Positions 1 to 10,110 of a stretch of DNA of 64,000 nt are shown piece by piece; the stretch's first letter is position 1; every line of letters starts with the position of its first letter. The notes under the pieces were generated by a model. That model did not search any database. It saw nothing but the letters and a program-made list of their open reading frames with translations, and was not told the origin of the DNA. The stretch comes from Prorocentrum cordatum (taxonomy: Eukaryota > Sar > Dinophyceae > Prorocentrales > Prorocentraceae). The position numbers and the translations under genes are program-made. Location of the stretch: NCBI GenBank assembly GCA_963575745.1, contig CAUYUJ010021689.1, positions 1 to 64,000 of the forward strand. The letters run 5' to 3'.

Positions 1-133
1 CCTTGAACGGTCGGCCGTTTCCGAAACGTCAGAGCGTTCAACATCGGCCCATAGTGGGTCGCCGGCGGCGTCCAGCGTGCAACGCCGGCGGCGGGGTCGC
101 CGCCGGTCAACACGACGCGCGCGAACCTACCGT

Positions 134-476
134 CCCAAACCACCCCGACCCAACCCGAAGTCGCCGTCGGGCCTGTCAGCTTCCTGACTACCTACCAGAC
201 CACCCCAACCCAACCCGAAGACCCGAATTTGATCCGAATTTCGGATTGGGAGGGGTACGGATACCATGTGTTTTTTCCAACGTTCCCCGACCCCCCCCCG
301 CTGGAAATGGAAGGCAAATTGGGGGCTTCGGGTTGGGTTGGGGTGGTTTGGTGGGTGGTCAGCTTCCAGCAGGAGCATCCGAAAATGCGGAGAAAACGCA
401 AAATGGACCCCGTGCAGCTCCCAGCCCGAAATCTGGGAGGGCCTGGGACCTTCGGGTGGGGTGGGGGCGGTCTGGT
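134..476. repeat. Nested inverted repeats (outer arms)
   Basis: Outer arms at 134-160 and 449-476 are imperfect inverted copies of an ACCACCCC-ACCCAACCCGAAG-type sequence. The same sequence forms the arms of the inner element at 185-361. The arrangement looks like one inverted-repeat element inserted in a relative. No coding sequence is credible here; open frames on both strands are shadows of the arms. Confidence 0.5.
185..361. mobile_element. 177-bp MITE-like element with 36-bp terminal inverted repeats
   Basis: The left arm (185-220) begins TGACTACC and the right arm (326-361) ends GGTGGTCA. The 36-bp arms differ at only three positions when one is reverse-complemented. GCTTCC occurs directly outside both ends (179-184 and 362-367), as expected of a 6-bp target-site duplication. 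There is no coding capacity. The superfamily cannot be assigned from this. Confidence 0.55.
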
Positions 477-481
477 AAGCA

Positions 482-644
482 TTGAGTCGGGCCTGTCTCC
501 CTGCAGGGGGAATTTTCGAGGAAAAATTAAAAATGATCCAAAAAAATATTCAAAAATGGTCAGAAAATATTCAAGAAATCGTCCCCAGACTATTTTTTTA
601 CTATTTTTGAGTATTCCCCCTGTAGAGGGACACGCCCGACTGAA
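482..644. mobile_element. TTAAGTCGGGC inverted-repeat MITE, copy 1
   Basis: Non-coding 163-bp element. The left end is TTGAGTCGGGC and the right end GCCCGACTGAA. The inverted arms continue through a CCCCCTGTAGAGGG-like block, and the interior is A/T-rich. The left flank ends GTCTGGTAAGCA and the right flank begins GTCTGTAAGCA, so the flanking duplication is 11-12 bp with one indel. The four other copies have 8 bp instead. Confidence 0.7.
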
Positions 645-1857
645 GTCTGTAAGCAATGAGAGTTGGGCGGGCGGCGCCGAGCCTCGTGCCTTCGCTTCGC
701 CACTCGCAGGAGCCTGCTGTGTACACCACGTCGTTGGATCGGCCAACGAGCTCGGTGTACAGACGCCCCAGCTGCCCAACCGTTTTAGGAAGCAACTACT
801 GGGAGGTTTTCGTCGGAAAGATGGAGGAGGATTAAGCCCCATCTGGGAGCTGTTACGCTGGAGTGGGCCTCGGATTACGCGGGATTAAGCCGGATTCAGC
901 TGGATTCAGCGGGATTAAGCGGGATTAAGCCAGATTGAGCTGGATTTCGGACCAGGGCAAAAGCAGAATTTGACCTCCCAGGAGTTGCATCCCCAACCTG
1001 TGGGACGCTGGAGTTCGGCGTATGCACCGAGCTCCTTCGCCAAACTCCTTGGCTCCCTGGCCGACCCAGCGACATCGTGCATGCATCGAGCCCCCCGAGC
1101 CATGACGGAGGAGCCATGGGAGAAAGAAAAATGCGGTGTCGCTGGGGAGCGAGATCCACGAAGCGCTCGAGAGGTCCTCCTGGCCCTGGGAGCTTGTCTG
1201 GTCCCCGGGTTTTCGCAAACATGCAGTGGCTATCGCAAGGCGTCCCTTTTTCAGAAACAGCCTTTGAATGACGCCCGTACTGCAGATCACATTCCGGGAG
1301 GGACCAACAGAATGTGAAACCTTCCCTGCAAGAAACTACTTGGCATCTGATATCCAGCTTTGGTCGCTCAGAGGGGGACTTCACGTTCAAGATGGTCTGC
1401 AAGGCTCCAGGACCAGACGACGAGCAACGTGTGCGAATAGATAACCAGGGCCCCAAGACATGAGCGCATGGAGCCTCCCCGCACAAGTTTCTGCCTTTTC
1501 CCCCTTCCCGGTGTCTCGCAGCTGACTATCGCGACCCTGCTCCAAGCACGGTCTGTTGCCGGACCGGACAGAGCGGCAGGGGCTGGAATGCCAGACTGGC
1601 TTCCCAGAAAGTAGCAGCGCAACGCGCGACGGAGGAATCGGTGCACTGCAGGCCCCATCCGCTCCATTAAAGGTGAGCCACAAGGAATGCCTGTTGTCCA
1701 GCACAGGCATCTGGCGGCTCGAACTTTTAGAGACGTGGGTCATCGGACCTTTCGACCCCTTCCCAGGGACCGCTTTGTCATCCCCGATCGCTCGTGTTGA
1801 TAATCCTGGGGGCTGATTCGGGCTTCTGGAGGCCGAAACCGAAGAAAAGATACGCAA
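645..1857. other. Unclassified DNA, no gene recognised
   Basis: Mixed-composition sequence with overlapping open frames on both strands but none with recognisable domains or a consistent frame. Apart from the short GGATTAAGC repeats at 871-955 I see no structure. Confidence 0.5.
871..955 (+). repeat. Short tandem repeats, GGATTAAGC/GGATTCAGC type
   Basis: About eight degenerate units of 10-11 bp (GGATTAAGCC, GGATTCAGCT, GGATTAAGCG, AGATTGAGCT) run head to tail. No neighbouring feature explains them. Confidence 0.65.
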
Positions 1858-1950
1858 GTATCAAACAAACGAACTAACGAACTAACTAACAAGCAACCAA
1901 CAAACAAACAAACAAACAAACAAACAAGCACACGAACAAACGAACACACG
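1858..1950 (+). repeat. (AAAC)n-type tetranucleotide repeat
   Basis: AAAC units with interspersed GAAC and TAAC. The same repeat type recurs at about 61.27-61.58 kb. Confidence 0.85.
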
Positions 1951-2138
1951 ACGTCGAAAGTCCAGGGTCGTCCCAGACCCAAATGCTGACCGTTCCATGA
2001 GTGCCACGCCGCAGGCCCCGTGCCCGCTGGCCAACCCGAGGGCCAAGGTGCCCAGGATCGGCCAGGCGGGCCCTCCTCGGGCAGCGCAGAAGCGAGACTG
2101 GCCGTCTCTCTACCCTTCTGCCAGGGCGCGAGCTAGAC

Positions 2139-2300
2139 TTGAGTCGGGCGTGTCCCCCGACAGGCGGGAATCGGACGAAAAATTAAAAATACTCAAAAAG
2201 TACCCCCCGAAGGCTCTAAAATTGTCAAAAAAGTCGTGCCCTGGACTATCTTTGGACTATTTCTGAACATTCCTCCTGTAGAGGGACGTGCCCGACGTAC
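2139..2300. mobile_element. TTAAGTCGGGC inverted-repeat MITE, copy 2
   Basis: 162-bp non-coding element with ends TTGAGTCGGGC and GCCCGACGTAC. A perfect 8-bp direct repeat, AGCTAGAC, abuts both ends (2131-2138 and 2301-2308), which marks a genuine transposition event. The interior is A/T-rich as in the other copies. Confidence 0.85.
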
Positions 2301-2677
2301 AGCTAGACGGTGTCTTCCGTCTCTGCTGCAAAACGACATGGTTCAGCTCGCGCCCTGCTTCTTGCCTGCTTCTGGCGTCAGGAGGGCCGGCATGGTGGTC
2401 CCCGGGCCGCCAAGGCCCGGGCAAGTGCGCACAGGACAGAACGGCCACCAGAAGCAGCCCAGGCCAGCCTCCACAGGCCACCAAGGATCCTCGAACCCAG
2501 ACCCCGACGCCGTGATTTGCTCACACCTTGGACTCCCAGAGCTCTCGACCCCCGTCCCCGACGCCGACTCGCATCCCAGGCCACCTCCCAAGCGTCACGG
2601 GGGGGCCGGTAAGGACCCCCTGGAGGCCAGAAGTTGCCAACAGCCATCCGCCCCGCGATTGCTGCACGGCGTGAGGG

Positions 2678-2835
2678 TTAAGTCGGGCGTGTCCCCCTAC
2701 AGGGGGATTTTCGACGAAAAATAAGAAATACTCCAAAAATGCTCCAAAATGGTCAAAAAAAAACAAAAATAGTACCCAGACTATTTTTCAACTATTTTTG
2801 AAGATTCCTCCTGTAGAGGGACAGGCCCGACTTAA
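2678..2835. mobile_element. TTAAGTCGGGC inverted-repeat MITE, copy 3
   Basis: 158-bp element with perfect TTAAGTCGGGC ends. The 8-bp duplication CGTGAGGG lies at 2670-2677 and 2836-2843. Because TTAA falls inside the 8-bp duplication on both sides, TTAA belongs to the inverted repeat and is not a piggyBac-type target. Confidence 0.88.
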
Positions 2836-3326
2836 CGTGAGGGGGCCAGGCCCAGACATTTTGTCGATCGTTTTTGTCAATGCGCGGCCCCGGAGGTCCC
2901 AGGTAGTCCTGCACCCCTGGATGCATGCTTCGATGGCCGCAGGGCCCAACAACGGCCCCCAGAGGCCGAAGTCCAAGAAGGAAGCCTGGATCGAAGAAAA
3001 AACACCAGACCCCTGAGATCCGACGCTGCGAAGAGCTCACAACATCGTCAAAAATCACGACGGGGTCCCAGGACCCCATCTTTCTGCTGCACGTTTGAGC
3101 CCGATCGATCGATCTGTGAGGGCCCCGTGGCCCGAAACCCGGCGAAAGCGCCCGGTGTGGCAGAATTGCAGCGCCCGGATGTCAGGGCGAGCATCGCTGA
3201 ACCGATCCCTGTCCCCACTGGCCGATGTACCCCCCCTCGGTGGGGACCTGGGCTGCTCCCTTCGGGTTTCGAGGGGCCTATGCCCGAGTGCAACTTGGGT
3301 GGTGGGATGGTGTGGATGGGCACCCA

Positions 3327-3956
3327 GAGATCCGACGCCGTGTTTTTGTCAATACGCGGTCCCCGGAAGTCTTGACCCAGTCCCCAGGACCGGTTTTTCA
3401 TCCCGAGTCGTTTTTTGACGGCCCCGAGGCCACGCGAGGGCCCCTGGGGGCCGAAATGTGCGAAAAACCTCCGTCTTAATTTTTTCAATGCGCTGGATCT
3501 CTCGGGATACTGATGAGGCCCAGGATAGAAGAATCAGAAATGAAAGGATCTTGGCCCCCAAAACCAATGACCAGTGGGTCGGGATCGGTGACCCGAGGCC
3601 GCGGCTCGTCGACAAGACCTGGGACACGGAGCTCTCCGCCCGCCCGCGGAGAGCCGGCCAGGCCGCCAAAGGCCTGGGGGCTGCCGCCTCGGCCGGGCGG
3701 CACACGGGCTGGCCGGGCCAGCCGAGCCGGCCGCGGGGGTGCCGTCTCCTGATGCCCGGCGAGAAGTCCCAGACACGATGACGTCGTGAAAATTTCGGGA
3801 CGGGAGGTTTTTCGCTAGTTTCGGCCTTCGGGGGCCCTCGCCGGGCCTCGGGACCGTCGGAAAACGACTCAGGACGAAAAACCGGTCCTGGGGACAGGAG
3901 GGTCGGGACTTGCGGGGACGCCGTTCTGAAAAAATCAAGACGTCGCATGTCTGGGA
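3327..3956. repeat. Inverted pair of a GC-rich dispersed repeat
   Basis: The arm at 3327-3476 and the arm at 3799-3956 are roughly 75-80% identical as inverted copies (my estimate by eye). They share blocks such as AAAAACCGGTCCTGGGGAC, GGGCCCTCG and GACGGGAGGTTTTTCG. About 320 bp separate them. Related single copies are visible near 6415-6600, 9247-9345 and 33430-33560. No coding capacity. Confidence 0.55.
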
Positions 3957-4608
3957 TAGTACCACATTTTTCCCCTTAGGGGCGTGCGTCCGACCAAAAC
4001 GTATATAGTATGCCCATGTTGCAGCAGGTCGTGTCCCGAGCGGTGTGGCCAGAAAGCGCCCGCCACGACGCATGTACCATGAGATTCCTCGGTGCGCGGC
4101 GTGTCGCCCCATGGGGGGCGACGCACACACAGGATTCGCAGGTTGGGGCGACGCCGAAGGAGGACGAGGGCACGAGGGGGGGGCACAGCGCCGGCATGCA
4201 GGCGACCCTCCAGGGCCCCGAGGCGAGCCTGACTCCGACGATCCCGGCGTCCTGTTGCCTCGCTTGGGGCCTCCGGGGCCCGCGGTCGGGTCCCGGGGCC
4301 AGCAAAGCTGGACGCAGGGCGAAAAATGGGCCCCGAGAAAGGGGTCCGGGAGCCCTGGGACCGCGCATTGAAAGAGTCAGCTCGTCGGATGTCTGGGTCG
4401 ATCGCCTCACCGCCGCAGTCGCTTCTCTCTCTCTCTCTCTCTCGTGGCCGAGGGGCAGCCTGGCTGCATGGTGCACCCCCGCGGCGATCGAAGGGGCTGT
4501 GAGGAGTTCGAAGCGAGAAGGACGAGGAGGAGGGAGGCCAGAACAGGTTTTGACGCTATTGTCTGTTTTGTTGTTCACTCATCTCTCCCCTTCGGCAGCT
4601 GGCTAAAT
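3957..4608. other. Unclassified GC-rich DNA with a short (CT)n run
   Basis: No gene recognised. A (CT)n run lies near 4424-4442. The part at about 4200-4390 distantly resembles the dispersed GC-rich repeat family. Confidence 0.4.
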
Positions 4609-4767
4609 TTAAGTCGGGCCTGTCCCCCTACAGGCCGATTTTGGACGAAAAATTGAAAATGGTCAAAGAATACCCCCAAATGGTCAAAAATAATCAAAAA
4701 ATCGTCCCCTGACTATTTTTGCACTATTTTGACATATTTCCCCTGTAGAGGGACAGGCCCGACTTAA
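4609..4767. mobile_element. TTAAGTCGGGC inverted-repeat MITE, copy 4
   Basis: 159-bp element with TTAAGTCGGGC at one end and its reverse complement at the other. A perfect 8-bp target duplication, GGCTAAAT, lies at 4601-4608 and 4768-4775. The arms extend about 35 bp inward. The interior is A/T-rich and non-coding. Confidence 0.9.
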
Positions 4768-5280
4768 GGCTAAATCACTCTGTATTCTTGCGGGCCCCTC
4801 TACTTTTCCTGCACTATGGGCGCTTCTTTTCCCGCACGAGCCTTCTGCCTGATTGCTGTAGGCCGTGTGCCGCAGTCGGTGTCCTGCTGCAGATTTCCAT
4901 TGCTGCAAATTTGCCACCTACCTCTTCCGCAGAAGCGCGACAGCCTCGTAGCTCATGCTTGCCTGACGTCGGAGAGGGGGTCCAGACTTCCGAGAGATTG
5001 GTTTCTGTTCGATTTGTGACGTCTTCGTCGGCTGCGGCCCTCTGGGGGCTGAGCTCGGGCCCTGTGGAACACCATAACCGTGACAGGTTATGCACTTAAT
5101 CTCAAGGTCCAACCATGGGAGTGATACAACTTGTACCTGTACCACAACCTTTCGGATGATGAGGTTGGAGGTAGGGAAGACCCACTGCCGACAAGTGAGA
5201 TTGATTTGATGGCCACGATGCTGGCGTTTCGCTTGCGAGATGGCAAGGATGCGCGATTACGCTAATAGTGAGAATGCATC
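4768..5280. other. Unclassified DNA, no gene recognised
   Basis: About 500 bp of balanced composition with moderate open frames on both strands (for example 4788-5099 plus and 4814-5095 minus). They overlap each other and show no domain or splice context I trust. Confidence 0.4.
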
Positions 5281-5940
5281 ATGACCCGCCCATCGAGTTT
5301 TTCAATCCCACTACCGATCTCACTATCTATTTCACCATCGATCTCACTTTCGATCCTGTTATCGATCTCTCAACAGATCTTACGAGACACCATCGGGACA
5401 CCACGATGGGGCACCCCCAGCCACGGCTGGGCACCCCTGGCCAAAGATCTGTTGCGATCGATCTCACCAGCGATCTCACACTCGATCTCACTATCGATCA
5501 CGCAATCGATCCCACTATCAATCTCACGATCGATCTCACAACAGATCTCACGAGCTACCATCGGGACACCACAGCGGGACACCCGGGACCACGGTCGGGA
5601 AACCCCCCGCGTCACCGACGGGGCATCCCCGACCAGGCCACCGGTGGGGGGCTCTCCATTCCACTGCGATCTCACCCCCCTCGCCTCGATGGTGATTGTA
5701 ACGATGGCGCCTGGGACACCACGTGGGCACCGCCAGGACATCCCGCTGTCGATCTCTCTGTCGACCTCACTGTCGACCTCACTATTGATCTCACTATCGA
5801 TATCACCATCGATCTAACTATCGATCTCTCGGTCTCACGATCGATCCCACGATTACGATCGATCACGACCGATCACGCAATCGAGCTCACGATCGATCTC
5901 GCTATCGATTTCACAACTAATCTCACGAGCTAACATTGAG
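5281..5940 (+). repeat. Degenerate TCGATCTCAC tandem array
   Basis: Many 9-12 bp units of the form ATCGATCTCACT, interrupted at about 5390-5460 and 5570-5730 by GC-rich spacers. The plus-strand peptide IDLTIDLT is a repeat by-product. GATC palindromes are dense throughout. Confidence 0.75.
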
Positions 5941-6130
5941 ACACCACGGCGGGACACTCTGAGCCACCTTCGGGACACCCCGCGCCAGCGACGGGGCAAC
6001 CTGCGCCAGCGACGGGGCACCCCCGCGCCACCGACAGGGCACCCGGGACACCCGCGCGCCACCGACGGAACACCGACGCGACACCTGCGCGCCACCGATG
6101 GGGCACCGACGGCCACCGCGCGCCAAGGGG
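5935..6130 (+). repeat. GC-rich short tandem repeats (CGCCACCGACGGGGCACC type)
   Basis: Degenerate units of about 18-25 bp built on GCGCCACCGACGGGGCACC. The same type of unit appears in the spacer at 5570-5640, so the two arrays share an origin. Confidence 0.55.
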
Positions 6131-6994
6131 GGTGGGGGGACGACCGGCTCCACAGCCACTAGCCACGGCGGCATGGTTCCTCTCGCGCGCCCACGCAGCG
6201 TCGCCTCGCCCGCACGCACGACACGAACACGAAACCGAAACCGATGTCCCGGTGGGGGGCTGTCCATTCCGCTGCGATCTCATCCCCCACCCTCCGACAA
6301 ACGACTCACCCGAATCCAGGTACTTCATGTGCTGAGAGAAGCCTCTCTGCTACGACCCACTGCGGTTCATCCGTCACGGAGGGATCCGAGGTGAGATGCG
6401 AGCCGGGGCCTCTGGGGGCCCGCAGAGACAGGGGAGCCAAGACGGGAGGTTTTCGGAAGTATTCAAGTATTCGGCCCCCGCGGGCCCCAGGGTTGTCAAA
6501 AACGACTCGGGATCAAATGCTGGGCCTGGGGAAGAGGCCTAGACCTCCAGGAGTCCGCGTTGCGAGAAAAAAAACACGTCGGGGGCCTGGGGGGTAAGAG
6601 GGAGAAGAAAGAGGACTACCTTGGGACCACCTTGCGAAGTAACCCAGTACTGCCTACAGCAGCCCCTCAAGTGCCAACGGGTGCACACAAATTCAAACCT
6701 TTCTGCGAGAAAACGCTCTCGCCACAACCTATCCCAGTGGACAGGCGCCACATTTCAGAAGAGGATGAACTTAGACAGCAACAACCTCGCAAGGCCTTCC
6801 AACAAAGGGGAACAGGGAGGCGGAGAAGCGGGACGAGAAGCAGGAGCAGAGAGCATGCGGCCGCCGCCGCGCCGAGACCGCACGGAGAAGTCAGCCAGGG
6901 GGCGGCCAGCTGGCCTCGACAGGGGCTCTGGCGAGCGGGGGCGGACGAGCAAGGCGTAGGGGAGGAGGGAGGCGCAGGCCCCCTTGGCGTCGGG
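6131..6994. other. Unclassified DNA with dispersed repeat fragments
   Basis: 6249-6288 repeats 5641-5680 with about three mismatches as a 40-bp direct repeat. 6415-6600 is a copy of the GC-rich dispersed repeat. The rest shows no recognisable gene. Confidence 0.4.
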
Positions 6995-7422
6995 GGGGAA
7001 TATATATATATATGTGTGTATAAATACATATATACATACCTACATACATACATGCATGCATACATACATACATATATACATACATACATGCATGCATGCA
7101 TACATGCATGCAGACATGCATACATGCATACATGCATACATGCATACATACATGCATACATGCATACATGCATACATGCATACATGCATACATGCATACA
7201 TGCATACATGCATACATGCATACATGCATACATGCATACATGCATCCATCCATCCATCCATCCATACATACATACATCCATACATACATACATACATATA
7301 TACATACATACATACATACGTACATACATACATACATGCATGCATGCATGCATGCATGCATACATACATACACATACATACACATACATACACATACATA
7401 CATACATACATACATACATACA

Positions 7423-7456
<34 letters not shown>

Positions 7457-7550
7457 CATACATACATACACACATACATGTATACATACATATACGCATA
7501 CATACACAATACGGGCATACCTACATACATACATACATACATACATACAT

Positions 7551-7593
<43 letters not shown>

Positions 7594-7640
7594 TACATCT
7601 GTGTATATATATATATATATGCACATATAAATACATATAT
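6995..7640 (+). repeat. Long TACA/TGCA/GACA compound microsatellite
   Basis: About 640 bp of CATACATA, CATGCATA and CATCCATC units followed by a (CAGA)n block and an (AT)n run. All six frames are open, giving YIHTYIHT or CMYVCMYV peptides that I do not regard as protein. TGCATGCA palindromes are frequent. Confidence 0.92.
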
Positions 7641-7782
7641 AAATATATCCACGAATAACAAAAAACGGTGCAAGTTCCAGGCCATTTGCGGCACCCGGGG
7701 GCCCTCCATCTGGGCCCCCGGGCCGTCCAGAAGCGACCCCCGAGATGACAAAAAACCGGCCCCCGGGGAGCGGGGCGAGACC

Positions 7783-8060
7783 TCCTCTCTGCGGTCGACG
7801 ACGTGATCACGCAACGTCGGGGCTCGGGGGGGAGATCTCTCGGGGTCGACGACGTGGCAAGATCACAACGTCGGGGGTCGGGGGGGGGGAGGGGGGGCGA
7901 GGAAGCACAGGCCTTCGCCGTGGAGCGGGTCGAGACCTCCTCTCGGGGCCGACGCCGTGAAGGGATCACACAACGTCGGGGGTCTGGGGGGGAGGAGGGG
8001 GGCCAGAAAACACGGGGGGGGCGGAGGCGAGGAAACACGGGCCTTCGCCGCGGAATCCTC
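7783..8060 (+). repeat. Imperfect tandem repeats around GTCGACGACGTG
   Basis: Three units of 60-130 bp each contain a GTCGACGACGTG-like block, a GATCACACAACGTCGGGG block and a G-run. The last is followed by a GGAGGGGG tract. G-runs of 7-9 occur. No gene. Confidence 0.55.
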
Positions 8061-8485
8061 CTCGCTGCGCGGGCCCTTTTGACCTCCGGACCCTCTCCCA
8101 GGGACCGGCCGCTCTGTTCTGCTCCCCTGGACCGTCCTGTGCCGGCGACCCGCGGGGGCCCAGAACGGGCCCCTGGGACGCGGAAAAGAATCGAAACAGC
8201 TCCGTCGTCGCGCCATGTCCCAATTGCGGTTCGCTCGAGGGTTCTCCCAGTGGTACCAAGCCACAGAAGAGTCGTCCCACAAGGGGGGACGGGGAGAGCC
8301 CGAGACCGCCCTGTCCGGAGGCGGTCCGGCGACGGTTCCGCCCGCGACTTCCTCACAAGCTGTTCCGGAGTCGTGCTCTCGCCCCACTGAGGGCCACGTG
8401 CTTGGTCTGGACGGCAGCAGTCCCTTGACAAAAAACTGCACTGAGGTGCTCATGGTCTTGCTCTCAACGCGAGGGGGTCTGGGGA
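8061..8485. other. Unclassified GC-rich DNA
   Basis: No recognisable gene. Part of it (8085-8200) resembles the GC-rich dispersed repeat. Confidence 0.35.
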
Positions 8486-8570
8486 GGAGGAGGAGGAGGA
8501 GGAGGAGGAGGAGGACGAGAAGGAAAAGAGGGAAGAGGAGGGAGGAGGAGAAGGAGGAGGAGGAGGCGGG
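8486..8570 (+). repeat. (GGA)n tract
   Basis: Interrupted GGA/GAA purine tract; polypurine on the plus strand. Confidence 0.85.
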
Positions 8571-8711
8571 GGTCTGGGCCGTGCGCTTCGTGGGGTGGCG
8601 CCGCGGTCGGGTGTCTCGCCTCCAGACGGTGCCGTCTCGAGTGCTCCAGCAAGCGGGGTGAGGTGCTGTTCTTCTGGGAGGGGCTCAATGTCATTGGGCG
8701 CCTCCCCCTCC

Positions 8712-8870
8712 TGCTGCTCCTCCTCCTCCTCCCCCTCCTCTCTCCTCCTCCTCCTCTCCTCTCCTCCCCTCCCCCTCCTCCTCCTCCTCCTCCTCCTCCT
8801 CCTCCTCCTTTCCTCCTCCTCCTTTCCTCCTCCTCCTTCTCCCCCTTCCCTCCTACCCCTCCTTCTCAGT
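8712..8870 (+). repeat. (TCC)n tract
   Basis: Interrupted CTC/TCC polypyrimidine tract, the complement of the GGA tract 140 bp upstream, so the two could pair. Confidence 0.88.
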
Positions 8871-9143
8871 CCCCGTCAAGACAAAAGGCGAGAGGGGACA
8901 GCACAGAGGAAGAACAACACGGCACAAGCATGAGCTCCCGGGGGTCCAGGCGGATTTCTTGGATCGGCGCCGGACTCAGCTCCCTGGCGGAGCGGCGCCG
9001 GGGACGCGCCGCCAGAGGGGGGTCCAGTGCCAATCAGAGAGCGCCTCACGGGCCCCCGTGCCGTTCCTTGTCCTTTGAGAGGATGCACGGAGCAGAGAGA
9101 GGAGGCCAGCTCTGCCCAGAGCTCCGACGTCATGATTTATGTC

Positions 9144-9186
<43 letters not shown>

Positions 9187-9385
9187 GGCCCCCTGAATGT
9201 CTGGACCTTTCCATGGGGACTGGCCTCGCGTCCTACGTCGTTATTTGATAGCCCTTGGGACGGACCCCAGGGACAGACAAGGCCCCCCTGGAGACCGAAA
9301 ATTGTCCAAAACCTCCTGTCGCGTTTTGGTCACAACGCGTGAAAGGCTCTGGGTTGGTTGTCGTTTTCGGAAGGAGCAGGGGAGG
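8871..9385. other. Unclassified DNA with a (CA)n run
   Basis: Contains a pure (CA)n run at 9146-9184. 9247-9345 is a fragment of the GC-rich dispersed repeat. No gene recognised. Confidence 0.4.
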
Positions 9386-9780
9386 AATGAGGAGGAGGAG
9401 GAGGAGGAGGAGGAGGAGGAGGGAGGAGGAGGAGGAGGAGGAGGAGAGGAGTAGGAGGGAGAGGAGGAGGAGGAGGAGGAGGAGGAGGAGGAGAGAGGAG
9501 GCGGAGGAGGAGGGAGGCGGGGAGGAGGAGGAGAAAGGGCGAGAGGGGGAAAGGAGGAGGAGGGGGGGAGGAGGCGGAGGAGGGAGGAGAGGAGGAGGAG
9601 GAGGAGGTGCGGCGGAGGGAGGAGGACGAGGAGGAGGAGGAGGAAGGAGGGAGAAGAGGAGGAGAGGAGGAGGAGCGACGAGGAGGAGGGGAGGAGGAGG
9701 AGGAGGAAGGGGGTCCGAGGAAGGAGACAGACGGCGACCCCCCCCCGAGGAGGAGGAGGAGGGAAGGAAGGAAAGACGTG
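9386..9780 (+). repeat. Long (GGA)n polypurine tract
   Basis: Nearly 400 bp of GGA with GAGG and GCGG interruptions, open in several frames as poly-Glu/Gly/Arg. Such tracts can form triplexes and G-rich structures. A short CTC run follows at about 9808-9835. Confidence 0.9.
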
Positions 9781-9990
9781 GAGGAGGAAAGCAGGGAACT
9801 GACCACCCTTCCTCCTCCTCCTCCTCCTCCCACTGGGCCTCCTCCCTTCCGGCGGGAGGAGGCCGGGAGGCCGCTCACCCCGCTCGCGCTGGAGGCCCCG
9901 GAGACGGCGGCACGGCCAAGGCCGTGCCGCAAAGGGGGCGCGGCGCGGCCGCCTCCGCCGCGGAACGGGCGATGCCCAGCACAGCCGCTC

Positions 9991-10044
9991 TCAGAGCTCC
10001 TCGTCGCGGTACTTCCTGACGGCCTCCTTGGAGCCCGCCCCGCC
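9991..10044 (-). CDS. Candidate terminal exon, C-terminal KYRDEEL
   Basis: On the minus strand an acceptor-like GCGCGCAG (ending at 10045) is followed by 18 codons that close in frame with TGA at 9993-9991. They read GGAGSKEAVRKYRDEEL. The charged, helix-like C-terminus and the acceptor suggest the last coding exon of the minus-strand gene whose other candidate exons lie at 11.7, 14.9, 17.3 and 33.7 kb. An acidic -DEEL end resembles variants of the ER-retention signal, which would fit a secreted or lumenal cysteine-rich protein. The exon is very short and the evidence is thin: the reading frame could be fortuitous in this GC-rich stretch. Confidence 0.3.
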   Translation of the reverse strand, partial: GGAGSKEAVRKYRDEEL

Positions 10045-10110
10045 CTGCGCGCGGGGGGCGGCGCGAGGCCCCACCCGCGAAGGAGTTGGTCCCCAGCATT
10101 CTCGCGTCGT

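Larger units (their letters stand above)
1951..3326. other. Unclassified GC-rich DNA between MITE copies 2 and 3
   Basis: Outside the two MITEs (2139-2300, 2678-2835) no gene is recognised. The stretch about 2858-3040 resembles the dispersed GC-rich repeat that forms the inverted pair at 3327-3956. Confidence 0.4.

Noticed and set aside
2678-4767. piggyBac-type TTAA target duplications at MITE copies 3 and 4
   Set aside because: 8-bp duplications lie outside TTAA on both sides, so TTAA is part of the terminal repeat.
6560-8431. Long open frames of 320-460 codons over the TACA microsatellite
   Set aside because: Peptides are YIHTYIHT, CMYVCMYV and similar in all six frames; they follow from a tetranucleotide repeat without stops and have no unique domain.
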